Below, piece after piece: positions 51,068-60,495 of a stretch of DNA of 64,000 bases. Origin of the DNA: Saccharopolyspora flava. GTDB lineage: Bacteria > Actinomycetota > Actinomycetes > Mycobacteriales > Pseudonocardiaceae. The position numbers and the translations under genes are program-made. How positions within the stretch are numbered: the stretch's first letter is position 1; the number at the start of each line of letters is the position of its first letter. Below the pieces are notes generated by a model, which saw only the letters and a program-made list of their open reading frames with translations, was not told where the DNA came from and searched no databases. The DNA is taken from positions 305,745 to 369,744 of the forward strand of contig NZ_FOZX01000005.1 of the NCBI RefSeq assembly GCF_900116135.1. The letters run 5' to 3'.

Positions 51068-51669
51068 ACCCCGACCAGACGCGCCACGACACCCCGCTGG
51101 CCGACCGCGAGACCCTCGTGCGCGGCGAGCTCACCCCGATCCGCGACGAGGCCCTGCACGGCCACGAAACACTGGTCAAGATCACCCCGGAGCACTCGCG
51201 GCGCCGCGACGTCGGCGAAGACCTCGACTTCCCCGACCAGGCCCCGCCCACCCCGCCGCGGGGCACGCTGGCCGACGGCACGATCCGCACCACCGGCTGG
51301 CTGCAGATCGGACCCCTGGCCATCTCCTCCGGCCTGTGGGCGACCCTGGCCGGCGCGGCGACCGGTTTGGCGCTGACCCGGGTGTGGGCGTGGCTGCCGC
51401 TGGTGCTCGCGGTGACCGGCTTGGCCTGCTGGTGGCTGTGGGTGCGGCGCTGGCGCCCGGCCTCGCGGGCCACGAACCTGCGCCGCGTACCCGCCGCGCG
51501 CCTGCGGCCCGGCACCCCGCTGCGCCTGCACGGCGCGATCGGACCGGTCGCCGTCGTCGAATCGGTGACCCCCGACGGCCCCGAGCGCGTCACCGTGACC
51601 TTCACCAGCGGGCACCGGCACCACCTGCGCACCGGCCGCCGCTGCCACGTCGTGGAGATCCTCGACTAG
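51061..51669 (+). CDS. two-helix membrane protein, function unknown
   Basis: 202 residues from ATG 51061, overlapping the previous stop in ATGGTGA, so the two genes are translationally coupled. Residues about 1-85 are polar; two helices (LAISSGLWATLAGAATGLALT, WLPLVLAVTGLACWWLWV) lie near 88-130; then a soluble beta-rich domain (LHGAIGPVAVVESVTPDGPERVTVTFTSGHRHHL). No family recognised. The pair with the Thr/Pro-rich protein suggests a common cell-envelope function. The last 4 nt overlap the convergent phosphatase gene. Confidence 0.65.
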   Translation: MVNPDQTRHDTPLADRETLVRGELTPIRDEALHGHETLVKITPEHSRRRDVGEDLDFPDQAPPTPPRGTLADGTIRTTGWLQIGPLAISSGLWATLAGAATGLALTRVWAWLPLVLAVTGLACWWLWVRRWRPASRATNLRRVPAARLRPGTPLRLHGAIGPVAVVESVTPDGPERVTVTFTSGHRHHLRTGRRCHVVEILD

Positions 51670-52370
51670 CCCCGCGAATCGGTCTCGGCCGCGGTGTTGC
51701 CGGTGCTGCCGCCCACCACCGCGTCCGAACCCGCCGACTCCGACTCGGCGGGCGGCAGCAGCCCGGAGACGTCGCTGCCGGTGTCGTTGACCTTGAGCAC
51801 GAACGGGCGCGTCTCGGTGTAGCGCACCACGCTCACCGAACACGGATCGACCACGATCCGCTGGAAGGAATCCAGGTGCAGCCCCAGCGCATCGGCCAGC
51901 ACCGACTTGATCACGTCACCGTGGCTGCACAGCAACCACACCTCGTTGTCGGCGACCTGGCGGTCGTGCTCGCGCACCGCGGCCACCGCGCGCGCCTGCA
52001 CCTCGGCCAGCCCCTCACCACCGGGGAACACCGCCGCCGAGGGGTGCTGCTGCACGACCTTCCACAACTGCTCACCGGTGAGCTCGGAGATCTTCTTGCC
52101 GGTCCAGTCGCCGTAGTCGACCTCCGAAAGCCGCGGCTCGACCACCGGCTCCAGGTCCCGCCCCGACACCAGCTCGCCGACGGTTTCCCGGCAGCGCTGC
52201 AGCGGGGAGACCACCACCCGCTTCAGCGGCACGCCCTCCAGTCTGGAGGGCAGTTTCGCGGCCTGGCCGCGGCCGGTCTCGTCGAGACCGACACCGGGAG
52301 TGCGCCCGGCCAGAACACCGGAACCGTTGGCCGAGGAACGCGCATGCCGAACGAGGATGAGAGTCGCCAC
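51666..52370 (-). CDS. histidine phosphatase (MSMEG_4193-like phosphomutase family)
   Basis: 234 residues. LILVRHARSSANGSGVLAGRTPGVGLDETGRGQA holds the phospho-accepting His (RHA motif, residue 9). VVVSPLQRCRETV, LSEVDYGDWTGKKISEL and WLLCSHGDVIKSVLADALG (second His) complete the active site. It removes phosphate from a small substrate; the family has no assigned one. The C-terminal 40 residues (LPPAESESAGSDAVVGG) are disordered. TACCCT ends 8 nt before the start. Confidence 0.88.
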   Translation of the reverse strand: MATLILVRHARSSANGSGVLAGRTPGVGLDETGRGQAAKLPSRLEGVPLKRVVVSPLQRCRETVGELVSGRDLEPVVEPRLSEVDYGDWTGKKISELTGEQLWKVVQQHPSAAVFPGGEGLAEVQARAVAAVREHDRQVADNEVWLLCSHGDVIKSVLADALGLHLDSFQRIVVDPCSVSVVRYTETRPFVLKVNDTGSDVSGLLPPAESESAGSDAVVGGSTGNTAAETDSRG

Positions 52371-52429
52371 GTCCGCCGAGGGTAGGCGCCGCCTGCGCCG
52401 AACGGGCGCGAGGGGCCCGCTCGGCGCAC

Positions 52430-52467
52430 AAAAAATGTCGGGGCGGCCCGGCAGGCCGCCCCGACAT
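52430..52467 (-). terminator. rho-independent terminator of uppP
   Basis: 14-bp perfect stem (52435-52448 with 52454-52467, ATGTCGGGGCGGCC), 5-nt loop. On the minus strand it is followed by TTTTTT (52430-52435). It starts 28 nt after the uppP stop. Confidence 0.88.
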
Positions 52468-52495
52468 CTCGCTGTTCACCGCGCGATCAAGCGCC

Positions 52496-53326
52496 TCACG
52501 GCTGGATGACGCCGAAGCCCAGCAGCGCGAACACCAGCCCGCCCAGCACGATCCGGTACCAGACGAACAGGTAGACGCTGTGGCGCTCGACGAAGCGCAG
52601 CAGCCACGCGATCACCGCGTAGCCGATCACGCCGGCCACGATGGTGGACACGATCATCTGCGCCCCGGTCGGCTGCAGCCCGTAGGGGCTGGGCTCGAAC
52701 ACGTGCGGGATCTCCGAGAGCCCGGCGGCGAACACCGCCGGAATCGCCAGCAGGAACGAGAACCGCACCGCCGTGGCCCGCGTCAGACCCAGCGCCAGAC
52801 CCGCGGTGATCGTCCCGCCGGAACGGGACACACCCGGGATCAGCGCCATCGCCTGCGCGAAACCCATCAGCACACCGTCGCTGAGCCGCAACCGGGCCTG
52901 GTCGCGCAGCTGCTTGCCGTACCGCTCGGCCAGACCCATCAGCACACCGAAGAGCACCAGCGTGGTCCCGGTGATCCACAGGCTGCGCAGGGTCGAGCGG
53001 ATGTAGTCCTGGAAGAAGAACCCCAGGAGCCCGATCGGCAGGCTGCCCACGATCACGTACCAGGCCAGCTTGTAGTCCTGGGTGGAACGCACCTCGGCGT
53101 TGAACAGGCCGCGGAACCACACGGCGATCAACCGGACGATGTCGCCGATGAAGTAGATCACCACAGCCAGTTCGGTACCGATCTGCGTCACCGCGGTGAA
53201 CGAGGCACCCGCGTCATCGCCGAAGAACAACTTCGACACGATCGACAGATGCCCGGACGAGGAAATCGGCAGGAACTCGGTGAGTCCCTGGACCACGGCC
53301 AAAACCATGGCCTGCAACCACGACAC
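52496..53326 (-). CDS. uppP: undecaprenyl-diphosphatase
   Basis: 276 residues from GTG 53326 (GGAG upstream on the minus strand), with about eight membrane helices. [19 protein letters not shown] has the catalytic Glu and the SSSGH motif; [18 protein letters not shown] is the second signature PGxSRSGGT. It dephosphorylates undecaprenyl pyrophosphate to recycle the carrier lipid of peptidoglycan synthesis, on the outer face of the membrane. Overproduction gives bacitracin resistance in other bacteria. Also called bacA. Single gene. Confidence 0.95.
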   Translation of the reverse strand: MSWLQAMVLAVVQGLTEFLPISSSGHLSIVSKLFFGDDAGASFTAVTQIGTELAVVIYFIGDIVRLIAVWFRGLFNAEVRSTQDYKLAWYVIVGSLPIGLLGFFFQDYIRSTLRSLWITGTTLVLFGVLMGLAERYGKQLRDQARLRLSDGVLMGFAQAMALIPGVSRSGGTITAGLALGLTRATAVRFSFLLAIPAVFAAGLSEIPHVFEPSPYGLQPTGAQMIVSTIVAGVIGYAVIAWLLRFVERHSVYLFVWYRIVLGGLVFALLGFGVIQP

Positions 53327-53585
53327 GAAACCCACTCCACACGATCGACAGGGAACCCGGGCCTTCTTCGGTACTGCCGACCCGGTCCCCGAATCTTGCA
53401 GCATCGCCCCCTGTCAACCTCCCCCACCCTTGATCACCCCATCAGGCCAGGTCAGCGACCACACGATCACCCACCGCACACACGACTCCGACATACCGCC
53501 ACCGTGTGATCCACACCACGACCCACCGGACCCGCCGACACCACATCACCAGCCACACCCACCACACCCCCTACCCTCCAACACC

Positions 53586-54557
53586 GTGGAACAGCGACAA
53601 CTCGGCAACAGCGGCCTGCGCGTCTCCCGACTCGCCCTCGGCACCATGACCTGGGGACTCGACGTCGACGCCGACGAAGCAGCCGACCAGCTGACCACCT
53701 TCCACGACGCAGGCGGCACCCTCATCGACACCGCCGACGTCTACCAACGCGGCCACGCCGAAGAACTCCTCGGCCACCTGCTCACCCACCACATCCCCCG
53801 CGACGAGATCATCCTCGCCACCAAAGCCGCCGCCCGCCGCAAACCCGGCCCCTTCGGCGGCGGCGCCTCCCGCGGCGCACTGCTGGCCGCACTCGACGAC
53901 TCACTCCGCCGCCTCGGCACCGACCACATCGACCTCTGGCAACTCCAGAACTGGGACCCCCACGTCCCCCTCGACGAAACCCTCGCCGCCCTCGACACCG
54001 CCGTGACCACCGGCCGCGTCCGCTACACCGGCATCGCCAACTACACCGGCTGGCAAACCGCCACCGCCGCCGCACACCAGCACCACCACCCCACCCGCAC
54101 ACCCCTCATCTCCACCCAAACCGAGTACTCCCTGCTCGAACGCGGCATCGAACGCGAAGTCATCCCCGCCGCCCAACACCACGGACTCGGCATCCTCGCC
54201 TGGGCACCCCTCGGCCGCGGCGTCCTCACCGGCAAATACCGCAACACCACCCCACCCGACTCCCGCGGCGCCACCACCCACCTCGCCGGCTACGTCGAAC
54301 ACCACCGCACCGAACGCGCCGCCCGCATCGTCCAAGCCCTGCTCACCGCAGCTGAAGGACTCACCACCACCCCCGCCCAAGTCGCCCTCGCCTGGGTCCG
54401 CGACCGCCCCGGCATCACCGCACCCGTCCTCGGCGCCCGCACCACCCAACAGCTCAAAACCGCCCTCGGCTCCGAAGAACTCACCCTCCCCCCAGCCATC
54501 CGCGCCGCCCTCGACGACATCAGCGCACCCCAGCACGGCTACCCCGAAACCCAATAA
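53586..54557 (+). CDS. aldo/keto reductase family protein
   Basis: 323 residues from GTG 53586. MEQRQLGNSGLRVSRLALGTMTWG, GGTLIDTADVYQRGHAEELLG (Asp and Tyr of the tetrad), DEIILATKAAARRKPGP (Lys) and VLTGKYRNTTPPDSRG are typical of AKR families 11/12. The fourth residue, normally His in a DLYQxH strand, is Gln in DHIDLWQLQNWDPHV. C-terminal ITAPVLGARTTQQLKTAL binds NADPH. So the fold is certain but catalysis may be altered. The substrate is unknown. Confidence 0.85.
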   Translation: MEQRQLGNSGLRVSRLALGTMTWGLDVDADEAADQLTTFHDAGGTLIDTADVYQRGHAEELLGHLLTHHIPRDEIILATKAAARRKPGPFGGGASRGALLAALDDSLRRLGTDHIDLWQLQNWDPHVPLDETLAALDTAVTTGRVRYTGIANYTGWQTATAAAHQHHHPTRTPLISTQTEYSLLERGIEREVIPAAQHHGLGILAWAPLGRGVLTGKYRNTTPPDSRGATTHLAGYVEHHRTERAARIVQALLTAAEGLTTTPAQVALAWVRDRPGITAPVLGARTTQQLKTALGSEELTLPPAIRAALDDISAPQHGYPETQ

Positions 54558-54699
54558 CGCCCACTTCACGCCGCACGACCGAAATGCCACGCTGAAGGGT
54601 CCACCCCCGCACCACCACCCCCACCCCGATCAGGGATATTTGGAGGACACACCCACCACCCAGCGGAAACACCGCAGGTCAACCACAGGAGGGCCTCGC

Positions 54700-55680
54700 T
54701 TGCGTCGTCTGGTCATCACCTGCCTCACCCTCACCCTGCTCACCGGGTGCGGCATGGACGACAACACCGACCCCCTCCAGGTCACCGACAACCTCACCGC
54801 CGCCACACCCGCCACAGCACCTCCCGCGAGCACACCACCCGCAGGCACCGTGCACCCCGCACCACCCACCCAGCACACCGCCTACGACCCCGACACCCAC
54901 ACCCTCGTGCTCGCCGCAGGCCCCCGCCTCCACCTCATCGACACCACCACCGGCACCGGCCGCACCCTCGACCTGCCCGCCGCACCCACCAGCCTCCGCG
55001 CCCACGCAGGCCAGGTCCTCGCCGCACTCCCCGACGCCGGCCAGATCACCCGCATCGACCTGCGCACCACCACCGCACACCCCACCCCCGTGCCCGGCGC
55101 ACCCGTCGACGCCCTCGACCTCGATGAGCACCGCACCGCCGTCGCCCTCCGCGACACCGCCACCGTCACCGTCCTCACCAACGGCACGCCCAGCACCACC
55201 ACCGACAAGTTCCAAGGCCCCGCCCAGCTCCTCAGCCAAGCAGGCCAGCTCTACCTCCTCGACACCCTCGCCACCGCCATCACCCCCATCAACCCCGACA
55301 CCGGCGAGAAGGGCGCAGGACTCCGCGCCGGACAAGGCGCCACCAACGCCACCACCGACCGCTACGGCCGCCTGCTCACCATCGACACCCGCGGCCAAGC
55401 CCTCCTCGCCTTCAGCACCGACCCCCTCGTCCTCAAACAGCGCTACCCCGTCCCCGGCGCCCCCTACGCCCTCGCCTACGACCCCACCACCGACACCGCC
55501 TGGATCACCCTCACCGCCACCAACGAACTCGTCGGCTACGACATCGCAGGCGGCGAACCCCGCGAAACCCACCGCATCCCCACCATCACCCAACCCAACT
55601 CACTCACCCTCGACCCCCAGACCCACACCCTCTACATCGCCTCCGCCAACGGCGCCGGATACCAGGTGGTGAAGCCGTGA
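54700..55680 (+). CDS. lipoprotein with YncE-like beta-propeller
   Basis: 326 residues from TTG 54700 (AGGAGGG 6 nt upstream). The signal peptide ends in the lipobox LLTGC (Cys at about residue 17), so it is anchored to the outer face of the membrane. Repeats such as YDPDTHTLVLAAGPRLHLIDTTTGTGRTLDLPAAP, LDLDEHRTAVALRDTATVTVLTNG and LAYDPTTDTAWITLTATNELVGYDIAGG are blades of a WD40/YncE-type propeller. Ligand unknown. The last bases overlap the start of the DUF5703 gene. Confidence 0.85.
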   Translation: MRRLVITCLTLTLLTGCGMDDNTDPLQVTDNLTAATPATAPPASTPPAGTVHPAPPTQHTAYDPDTHTLVLAAGPRLHLIDTTTGTGRTLDLPAAPTSLRAHAGQVLAALPDAGQITRIDLRTTTAHPTPVPGAPVDALDLDEHRTAVALRDTATVTVLTNGTPSTTTDKFQGPAQLLSQAGQLYLLDTLATAITPINPDTGEKGAGLRAGQGATNATTDRYGRLLTIDTRGQALLAFSTDPLVLKQRYPVPGAPYALAYDPTTDTAWITLTATNELVGYDIAGGEPRETHRIPTITQPNSLTLDPQTHTLYIASANGAGYQVVKP

Positions 55681-55898
55681 CAACCGCTGAAGGACTCGAC
55701 ACCGACCCCGACTGGGAATACCGGCCACTGCGCCTGCCACCCGGCATCACCCGCATCAGCGCCGCCACCCAGCTCAGCATCCACGCCGAGTACTCCGGCT
55801 GGGAACTCTCCCGCGTCCTGCTCTACTCCGACGGCAGCCGCAAGATCTGGCTCCGCCGCAAGCGCAGCACCCCCGGCCTCCCCAACATCATCACCTGA
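55677..55898 (+). CDS. DUF5703 family protein
   Basis: 73 residues from GTG 55677, overlapping the lipoprotein stop in GTGA (translational coupling). DPDWEYRPLRLPPGITRISAATQLSIHAEYSGWELSRVLLYSDGSRKIWLRRK is the family core (WEY...HAEYxxWEL.R..LY.DGSR...LRRK). DUF5703 is a small actinobacterial family without known function; pairing with the propeller lipoprotein is the context clue here. Confidence 0.85.
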   Translation: MTTAEGLDTDPDWEYRPLRLPPGITRISAATQLSIHAEYSGWELSRVLLYSDGSRKIWLRRKRSTPGLPNIIT

Positions 55899-55904
55899 CA
55901 CCCC

Positions 55905-56954
55905 TCACGGGACCCGCCACAACCACTCCCGCGTCCCGAACTTCGAACCCACCAACTCCCCGGCCCTCGACTCCTCCGCCGCGCTCACCGGTCCCTCCAC
56001 CAGACCGAACCGCGACCGGAACCCCGCGATCAACCGATCGATCACCACACCGCGAGCCAAACCCGTCTGCCGCGCCAGCGGATCCACCCGCTTGGCCGCG
56101 CTCGCCACACCCTTGTCGGACAACTTCTCCCGCCCGACCCGCAACACCTCACCCAACTTCGCGGCATCGATCGAATACGACATCGTCACGTGGTGCAGCA
56201 CCGCACCCGAAGCCAACCGCTTCTGCGCCGCACCCCCGATCTTCCCGCCATCCGACGCGATGTCGTTCAACGGCTGATACCACACGTTCAACCCCAAATC
56301 CCCCAGCACACCCAACACCCAGTCGTCCAAGAACGGATACGACTCCGCCACCGACAACCCCGCCACCAACGACGGCGGCGCGTACAGCGAATACGTCACC
56401 GTGTTCCCCGGCTCCACGAACATCGCCCCACCACCGGTGATCCGCCGCACCACCTCCACACCGTGCCGCTCCGCCGCACCCAGATCCACCTCGTTGCTCA
56501 CCGACTGGAACCCGCCCAGGATCACCGCAGGCGACGCCCACTCCCAGAACCGCAACGTCGGACCACGACGCCCCGCACCCACCTCCTCGGCCAGCACCTC
56601 GTCCAACGCCATGTGCATCAACGGAGACCGCGGACCCTCCCGCACCAACTCCCACTCGTGATCAGCCCACCCCGACGCCCGCGTCACCGCACGACGCACC
56701 GCCGAGACCACCGCCTCCACCGAAAACCCCACCAACCGCGCACCCTCCGGCAAACCACCCCGGATCCGACGAGCCCACTCCTCCGGCTCCTCCGACACCC
56801 CCGCGCCCTCCAACGACGCGTTGATCGCCTCCAACGCCTCATCCGGCTCCAAGAAGAAATCCCCGCTCACCCGCACCCGCGACAACCGGCCCTCCACGAC
56901 CTCCACATCGGCCGCCACCAGCTTCCCGCCCGCAACCTTGAACTCCCCGTGCAC
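55905..56954 (-). CDS. lipoate-protein ligase-like protein
   Basis: 349 residues from GTG 56954 (GGAGAAGGGG upstream); ATG 56978 and 57014 are open alternatives. The N-terminal 75 residues (HGEFKVAGGKLVAADVEVVEGRLSRVRVSGDFFLEPDEALEAINASLEG) are the accessory domain; the catalytic domain has PLMHMALDEVL, GPTLRFWEWASPAVILGGFQSVSNEVDL and VVRRITGGGAMFVEPGNTVTYSLY (the RRxTGGGxxxH region with Phe in place of the usual His). SDGGKIGGAAQKRLASGAVLHHV carries the Lys (DGGKIGGAAQ). It probably attaches lipoate or a related acid to carrier domains. Convergent with DUF5703. Confidence 0.85.
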   Translation of the reverse strand: MHGEFKVAGGKLVAADVEVVEGRLSRVRVSGDFFLEPDEALEAINASLEGAGVSEEPEEWARRIRGGLPEGARLVGFSVEAVVSAVRRAVTRASGWADHEWELVREGPRSPLMHMALDEVLAEEVGAGRRGPTLRFWEWASPAVILGGFQSVSNEVDLGAAERHGVEVVRRITGGGAMFVEPGNTVTYSLYAPPSLVAGLSVAESYPFLDDWVLGVLGDLGLNVWYQPLNDIASDGGKIGGAAQKRLASGAVLHHVTMSYSIDAAKLGEVLRVGREKLSDKGVASAAKRVDPLARQTGLARGVVIDRLIAGFRSRFGLVEGPVSAAEESRAGELVGSKFGTREWLWRVP

Positions 56955-57050
56955 GACACACCCCTTCTCCAACAACATCGACAACCCCACCAACACCGCA
57001 CCCACCAGCAGCATTTCCCGATGAGATCGAGCTCCCAGGAAGACACACCC

Positions 57051-58586
57051 ATGACCGAGCTGCTCACCGGAGCCCACCTCACCGACGGCACCGGCACACC
57101 CCCACGCCCCGCCGACGTCCTCATCGACGACACCCGCATCACCGCCATCACCCCACCCGGCACCCTCACCGGCCACCCGCGCCGCGACCTCACCGGACTC
57201 GTCCTCGCCCCCGGCTTCATCGACGCCCACTCCCACGCCGACAACGCACCCCTGCTCACCGAACCCGACACCACCAAGATCCTCCAAGGCGTCACCACCG
57301 AAGTCGTCGGCAACTGCGGATTCAGCCTCGCCCCGCACACCCCCGCCCACGCCGACGACCACGCACACCACCTCGGCCGCCTGTTCCCGCCCCTGCCGGT
57401 GACCTGGCGGTCCTTCGCCGAACTCCTCCGCACCACCGACACCGCCGGCCACGTCACCAACCACTGCCCGCTCGTCGGACACGGCACCCTCCGCGTCGCC
57501 GCCGCCGGAATGACCTCCGACGCCCCCTCACCGCGCCTCATGCAGGCACTGCTCGAGGAAGCCATGAGCGCCGGCGCCTTCGGCCTCTCCAGCGGACTCA
57601 TCTACCCGCCCGCCCTGTTCGCCACCACCGGCGAACTCACCGCCCTCGCCGAAGTCCTCGGCGGCACCGGCCTCTACGCCACGCACATGCGCGACGAAGG
57701 CGACCACCTCCTCGACGCCCTCGACGAAGCCCTGCGCATCGGCCGCATCGCCGGACGCACCCACATCTCGCACCTCAAAGCCACCCAGCCCCGCAACTGG
57801 GGCACCCTGCCCGCAGCCCTCGACCGCCTCCACCAGGCCCGCGCCGACGGCCACGACGCCCGCCAGGACGTCTACCCCTACACCGCCTCCTCGACGACCC
57901 TGACCTCCTTCCTGCCCACCGACTACCTCGACGGCGGTGACACCCGCACCCTCGACCGGCTCACCGCCCCGAACGCCCACACCGAACTCACCGCAGCCCT
58001 GACCGGCACCACCCACTTCGACCGCATCCTCATCGCCACCACCCCCAGCCACCGCCACGAAGGCCGCACCCTCACCGAGATCGCCGAAACCCAGCGCACC
58101 AACCCCGTCCGAGCGCTCATCGACGTCCTGGTCACCGAACAACTCCGCGTCGCGATGATCCACTTCTCGATGCACGAGGACGACCTCGAAGCCGCCCTGC
58201 GCGACCCGCACACCATGATCGGCTCCGACGGCCTCCCACCCGGCAACGGCGGACGGCCCCACCCGCGCATGACCGGAACCTTCCCCCGCGTGCTCGCCCG
58301 CTACACCCGCGACCGCGCGGTCCTGGACCTGCCCGAAGCCGTCCGCCGGATGACCTCGCTACCCGCCGAGACCTTCCGCATCCCCGACCGCGGCGTCATC
58401 GCCCCGGGCCACATCGCCGACCTCGTCGCCTTCGACCCCGACACCGTCCGCGACGTCGGCGACTACCAGGACCCGATGCGCCCGCCGACCGGCATCCCCT
58501 GGGTCTGCCTCGCAGGCCGCACGGTCGTCGAAGACGGCCACTACCTCGGCATCCGCGCAGGCCAACGCCTCACCCCGAAGACCTGA
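57051..58586 (+). CDS. N-acyl-D-amino-acid amidohydrolase (D-aminoacylase-like)
   Basis: 511 residues. The amidohydrolase barrel shows His60 and His62 in GFIDAHSHAD, Cys89 in TTEVVGNCGFS, ATHMRDEGD and HISHLKAT (further His ligands), and the metal Asp in MIGSDGLPPG. C-terminal VIAPGHIADLVAFDPDTV is the small beta domain of the superfamily. Such enzymes hydrolyse N-acyl-D-amino acids to D-amino acids. CCCAGGAAG is upstream of ATG 57051. It is divergent from the lipoate-ligase-like gene. Confidence 0.9.
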   Translation: MTELLTGAHLTDGTGTPPRPADVLIDDTRITAITPPGTLTGHPRRDLTGLVLAPGFIDAHSHADNAPLLTEPDTTKILQGVTTEVVGNCGFSLAPHTPAHADDHAHHLGRLFPPLPVTWRSFAELLRTTDTAGHVTNHCPLVGHGTLRVAAAGMTSDAPSPRLMQALLEEAMSAGAFGLSSGLIYPPALFATTGELTALAEVLGGTGLYATHMRDEGDHLLDALDEALRIGRIAGRTHISHLKATQPRNWGTLPAALDRLHQARADGHDARQDVYPYTASSTTLTSFLPTDYLDGGDTRTLDRLTAPNAHTELTAALTGTTHFDRILIATTPSHRHEGRTLTEIAETQRTNPVRALIDVLVTEQLRVAMIHFSMHEDDLEAALRDPHTMIGSDGLPPGNGGRPHPRMTGTFPRVLARYTRDRAVLDLPEAVRRMTSLPAETFRIPDRGVIAPGHIADLVAFDPDTVRDVGDYQDPMRPPTGIPWVCLAGRTVVEDGHYLGIRAGQRLTPKT

Positions 58587-58623
58587 CCCCTGGTCGCCGC
58601 GGTTTTTCCGTTTGCGGTAGGGG

Positions 58624-58678
58624 TTGATGTGGAGCATTATTTTCAGCTGCCACTGATGCTATAGAAGTTAATACCTGG
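58624..58678. repeat. repeat A (with TATAGAAGTTAATA core)
   Basis: About 55 bp, with TTTCAG, a CTGA partner and TATAGAAGTTAATA. The same arrangement recurs at 60496-60551 with an identical 14-bp core and at 60911-60960 in weaker form. It lies 16 bp after the end of the DUF4157 gene. Confidence 0.65.
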
Positions 58679-58693
58679 ATCTTGCACGACACC

Positions 58694-60352
58694 TCAGGCG
58701 CTGAGAACGATGCTGAGCACCAACCGGTCCCGGAAGCGGTTCTCCCAACCCCACTGCTCGTGCCAGGTCTGCCTCCCCTGCTCCGTTCCGTACATCTGGA
58801 AGTACCACTGCGGATCACCCGAGCTCAGCGTCTCCCCACCCTGATGCCGGGCGAAGTTCTCCATCGTGATGTGGTCACCTCCACTGGTGGCGATCACCGG
58901 GGCGACGTGGAAGTCCACGGCACCGGACCGGCCGTCGCCCCGCACCGCCTTGAGCATCAGCACGTCACCGATCTTCGGCGGCGGGGTGAACCGGTTGAGA
59001 CCGAACTTGCGGGCCGCCCCCACGAACTTCTCCGGCTCGTTCTCGCGCAACCGGAGCGCCTGCTGGAGCAGCCCCGCCACGTGGTCCACGTACGCCTGCG
59101 CCTCGACGGGCTTGGGAAGCTTCCCGATGGCCGCATTCCGCGTGCGCTCCAGCTCCGCCTGCCGCCGCGAAGCCTTGATGCTCGTCAGCTCACCGAGGAT
59201 CTCGTTCACCGCCGCCAAATACCGGCCCTCGCCCTCGTGCTCCAGACCCCGCCGGCTCGTCACAGCCTCGGCGATCTCGTTGCACCGCTGCGCGAGCCGC
59301 ACGTCCAGGCCGCGTTGCACGCCCGCCTCCCGCGTCACCACCGGCTCCACCTGCCAGAGGGTCAGCTCCTCCGTCCTGTCCTTGATCTTGAGCATCCTGC
59401 GGGTGCGCCGCAGGATGAGGTGGTTGCCGCTGCCTGCCCGCTGGAACCCGACGATCCCGTTCAGGCGCTCGTTGGCCTCCCCGATGCGCTTGTCGGTGGC
59501 GAAGAACGCCTTGGCCTCGTAGCGGACGTCCTCGACGGCCAGATCGCGCTTCGCCGAGATCCGCAGCGGCACGGCGCCGTTGTACCGGATGTTCGGCTCG
59601 CCGTCCGCGCTGACGTAGCGGTCACCGACCCGCTCCTGCGACGGGAAGAAGTCCGCACCGGGCGCCCGCTCCCGCCCTTCCTCGTCCCGCGAGCCCAGCG
59701 TCGGGTAGTCGGCCTCGCCCGGTCGCACGACGACGTACCGCTGCACCGCTGCCTCCTGCGCCGTCGCAGTCGTCGATCGAGCCGGTTCCCGGATCAACGG
59801 CTCCGCGCCGGCGAGGACCCGGCGGGCGTTGGCCTCGGCTTCCCGCTCGAAGCGGTCGTCCGGATCGGAGACCGCGAGACCGTCGCCGCGGTCGGTCCCA
59901 GCCACGCGCCCGGAGCGCTGCTGGATCACGTGGCCCAGCTCGTGGAGCAGCGTGTGCTCGTCGCCGCCGTCCTCGCCGAGCACCACGTGATTGCCCGAGG
60001 TGTAGGCCCGCGCTCCGATCTGCGCCGCGGACTCCCTGGCGGGGCTGTCGGTGTGGACGCGCACGTCCGAGAAGTCCGCGCGGAGCCGCGTCTCCATGTC
60101 CGTGCGCGTGCCCTCGTCGAGAGGGCTGCCAGCGGTGCGCAGGACGTCCTGAACGGTCGCCCCCGCCTTCGCCCCCTCGTCTCGCTCCAGCGCCCCCGGA
60201 TGCCCGGCGCTGCGGAGCATCTGGACGACCACCGCGTTCCCGACCGCGCTCTGCAGCGCCAGGAGCGGCGAACGGGCCGCGTGCCGGGATCGGCGGGCCG
60301 GCTCACCGATCGTCCGCGCGTCGGCGGACCTGGCCAGGTGCTCTGCGTGCAT
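58694..60352 (-). CDS. DUF4157 (eCIS-core) protein, probable contractile-injection cargo
   Basis: 552 residues from ATG 60352 (GGGGAGAG upstream). Residues about 65-175 are the DUF4157 domain (DVRVHTDSPARESAAQIGARAYTSGNHVVLGEDGGDEHTLLHELGHVIQQRSG), including the HELGH zinc-protease-like motif. Residues 190-552 form an unrecognised domain ending with GGDHITMENFARHQGGETLSSGDPQWYFQMYGTEQG, a segment common in DUF4157 proteins. DUF4157 marks cargo of extracellular contractile injection systems. No sheath, tube or baseplate genes lie in the window. The final part may be a toxin or protective domain; unknown. Confidence 0.82.
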   Translation of the reverse strand: MHAEHLARSADARTIGEPARRSRHAARSPLLALQSAVGNAVVVQMLRSAGHPGALERDEGAKAGATVQDVLRTAGSPLDEGTRTDMETRLRADFSDVRVHTDSPARESAAQIGARAYTSGNHVVLGEDGGDEHTLLHELGHVIQQRSGRVAGTDRGDGLAVSDPDDRFEREAEANARRVLAGAEPLIREPARSTTATAQEAAVQRYVVVRPGEADYPTLGSRDEEGRERAPGADFFPSQERVGDRYVSADGEPNIRYNGAVPLRISAKRDLAVEDVRYEAKAFFATDKRIGEANERLNGIVGFQRAGSGNHLILRRTRRMLKIKDRTEELTLWQVEPVVTREAGVQRGLDVRLAQRCNEIAEAVTSRRGLEHEGEGRYLAAVNEILGELTSIKASRRQAELERTRNAAIGKLPKPVEAQAYVDHVAGLLQQALRLRENEPEKFVGAARKFGLNRFTPPPKIGDVLMLKAVRGDGRSGAVDFHVAPVIATSGGDHITMENFARHQGGETLSSGDPQWYFQMYGTEQGRQTWHEQWGWENRFRDRLVLSIVLSA

Positions 60353-60495
60353 ACGACTCTCCCCGCGCGAGCAAAACGACTCCCCCAGCTGAGTACCGGA
60401 GCCGAGGGCGCCCCGGCCAGGTACCCGAGGGCAGAGTGAAGGGCAGGATCGGAATCGCGCTCGTCTCGTTGCTTCTTTCCCGTGCTCGGGTGAGT

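Noticed and set aside
58682..60439. 585-codon plus-strand frame antisense to the DUF4157 gene
   Set aside because: Arg/Leu/His-rich translation with no motif; the minus strand carries DUF4157 and HELGH.
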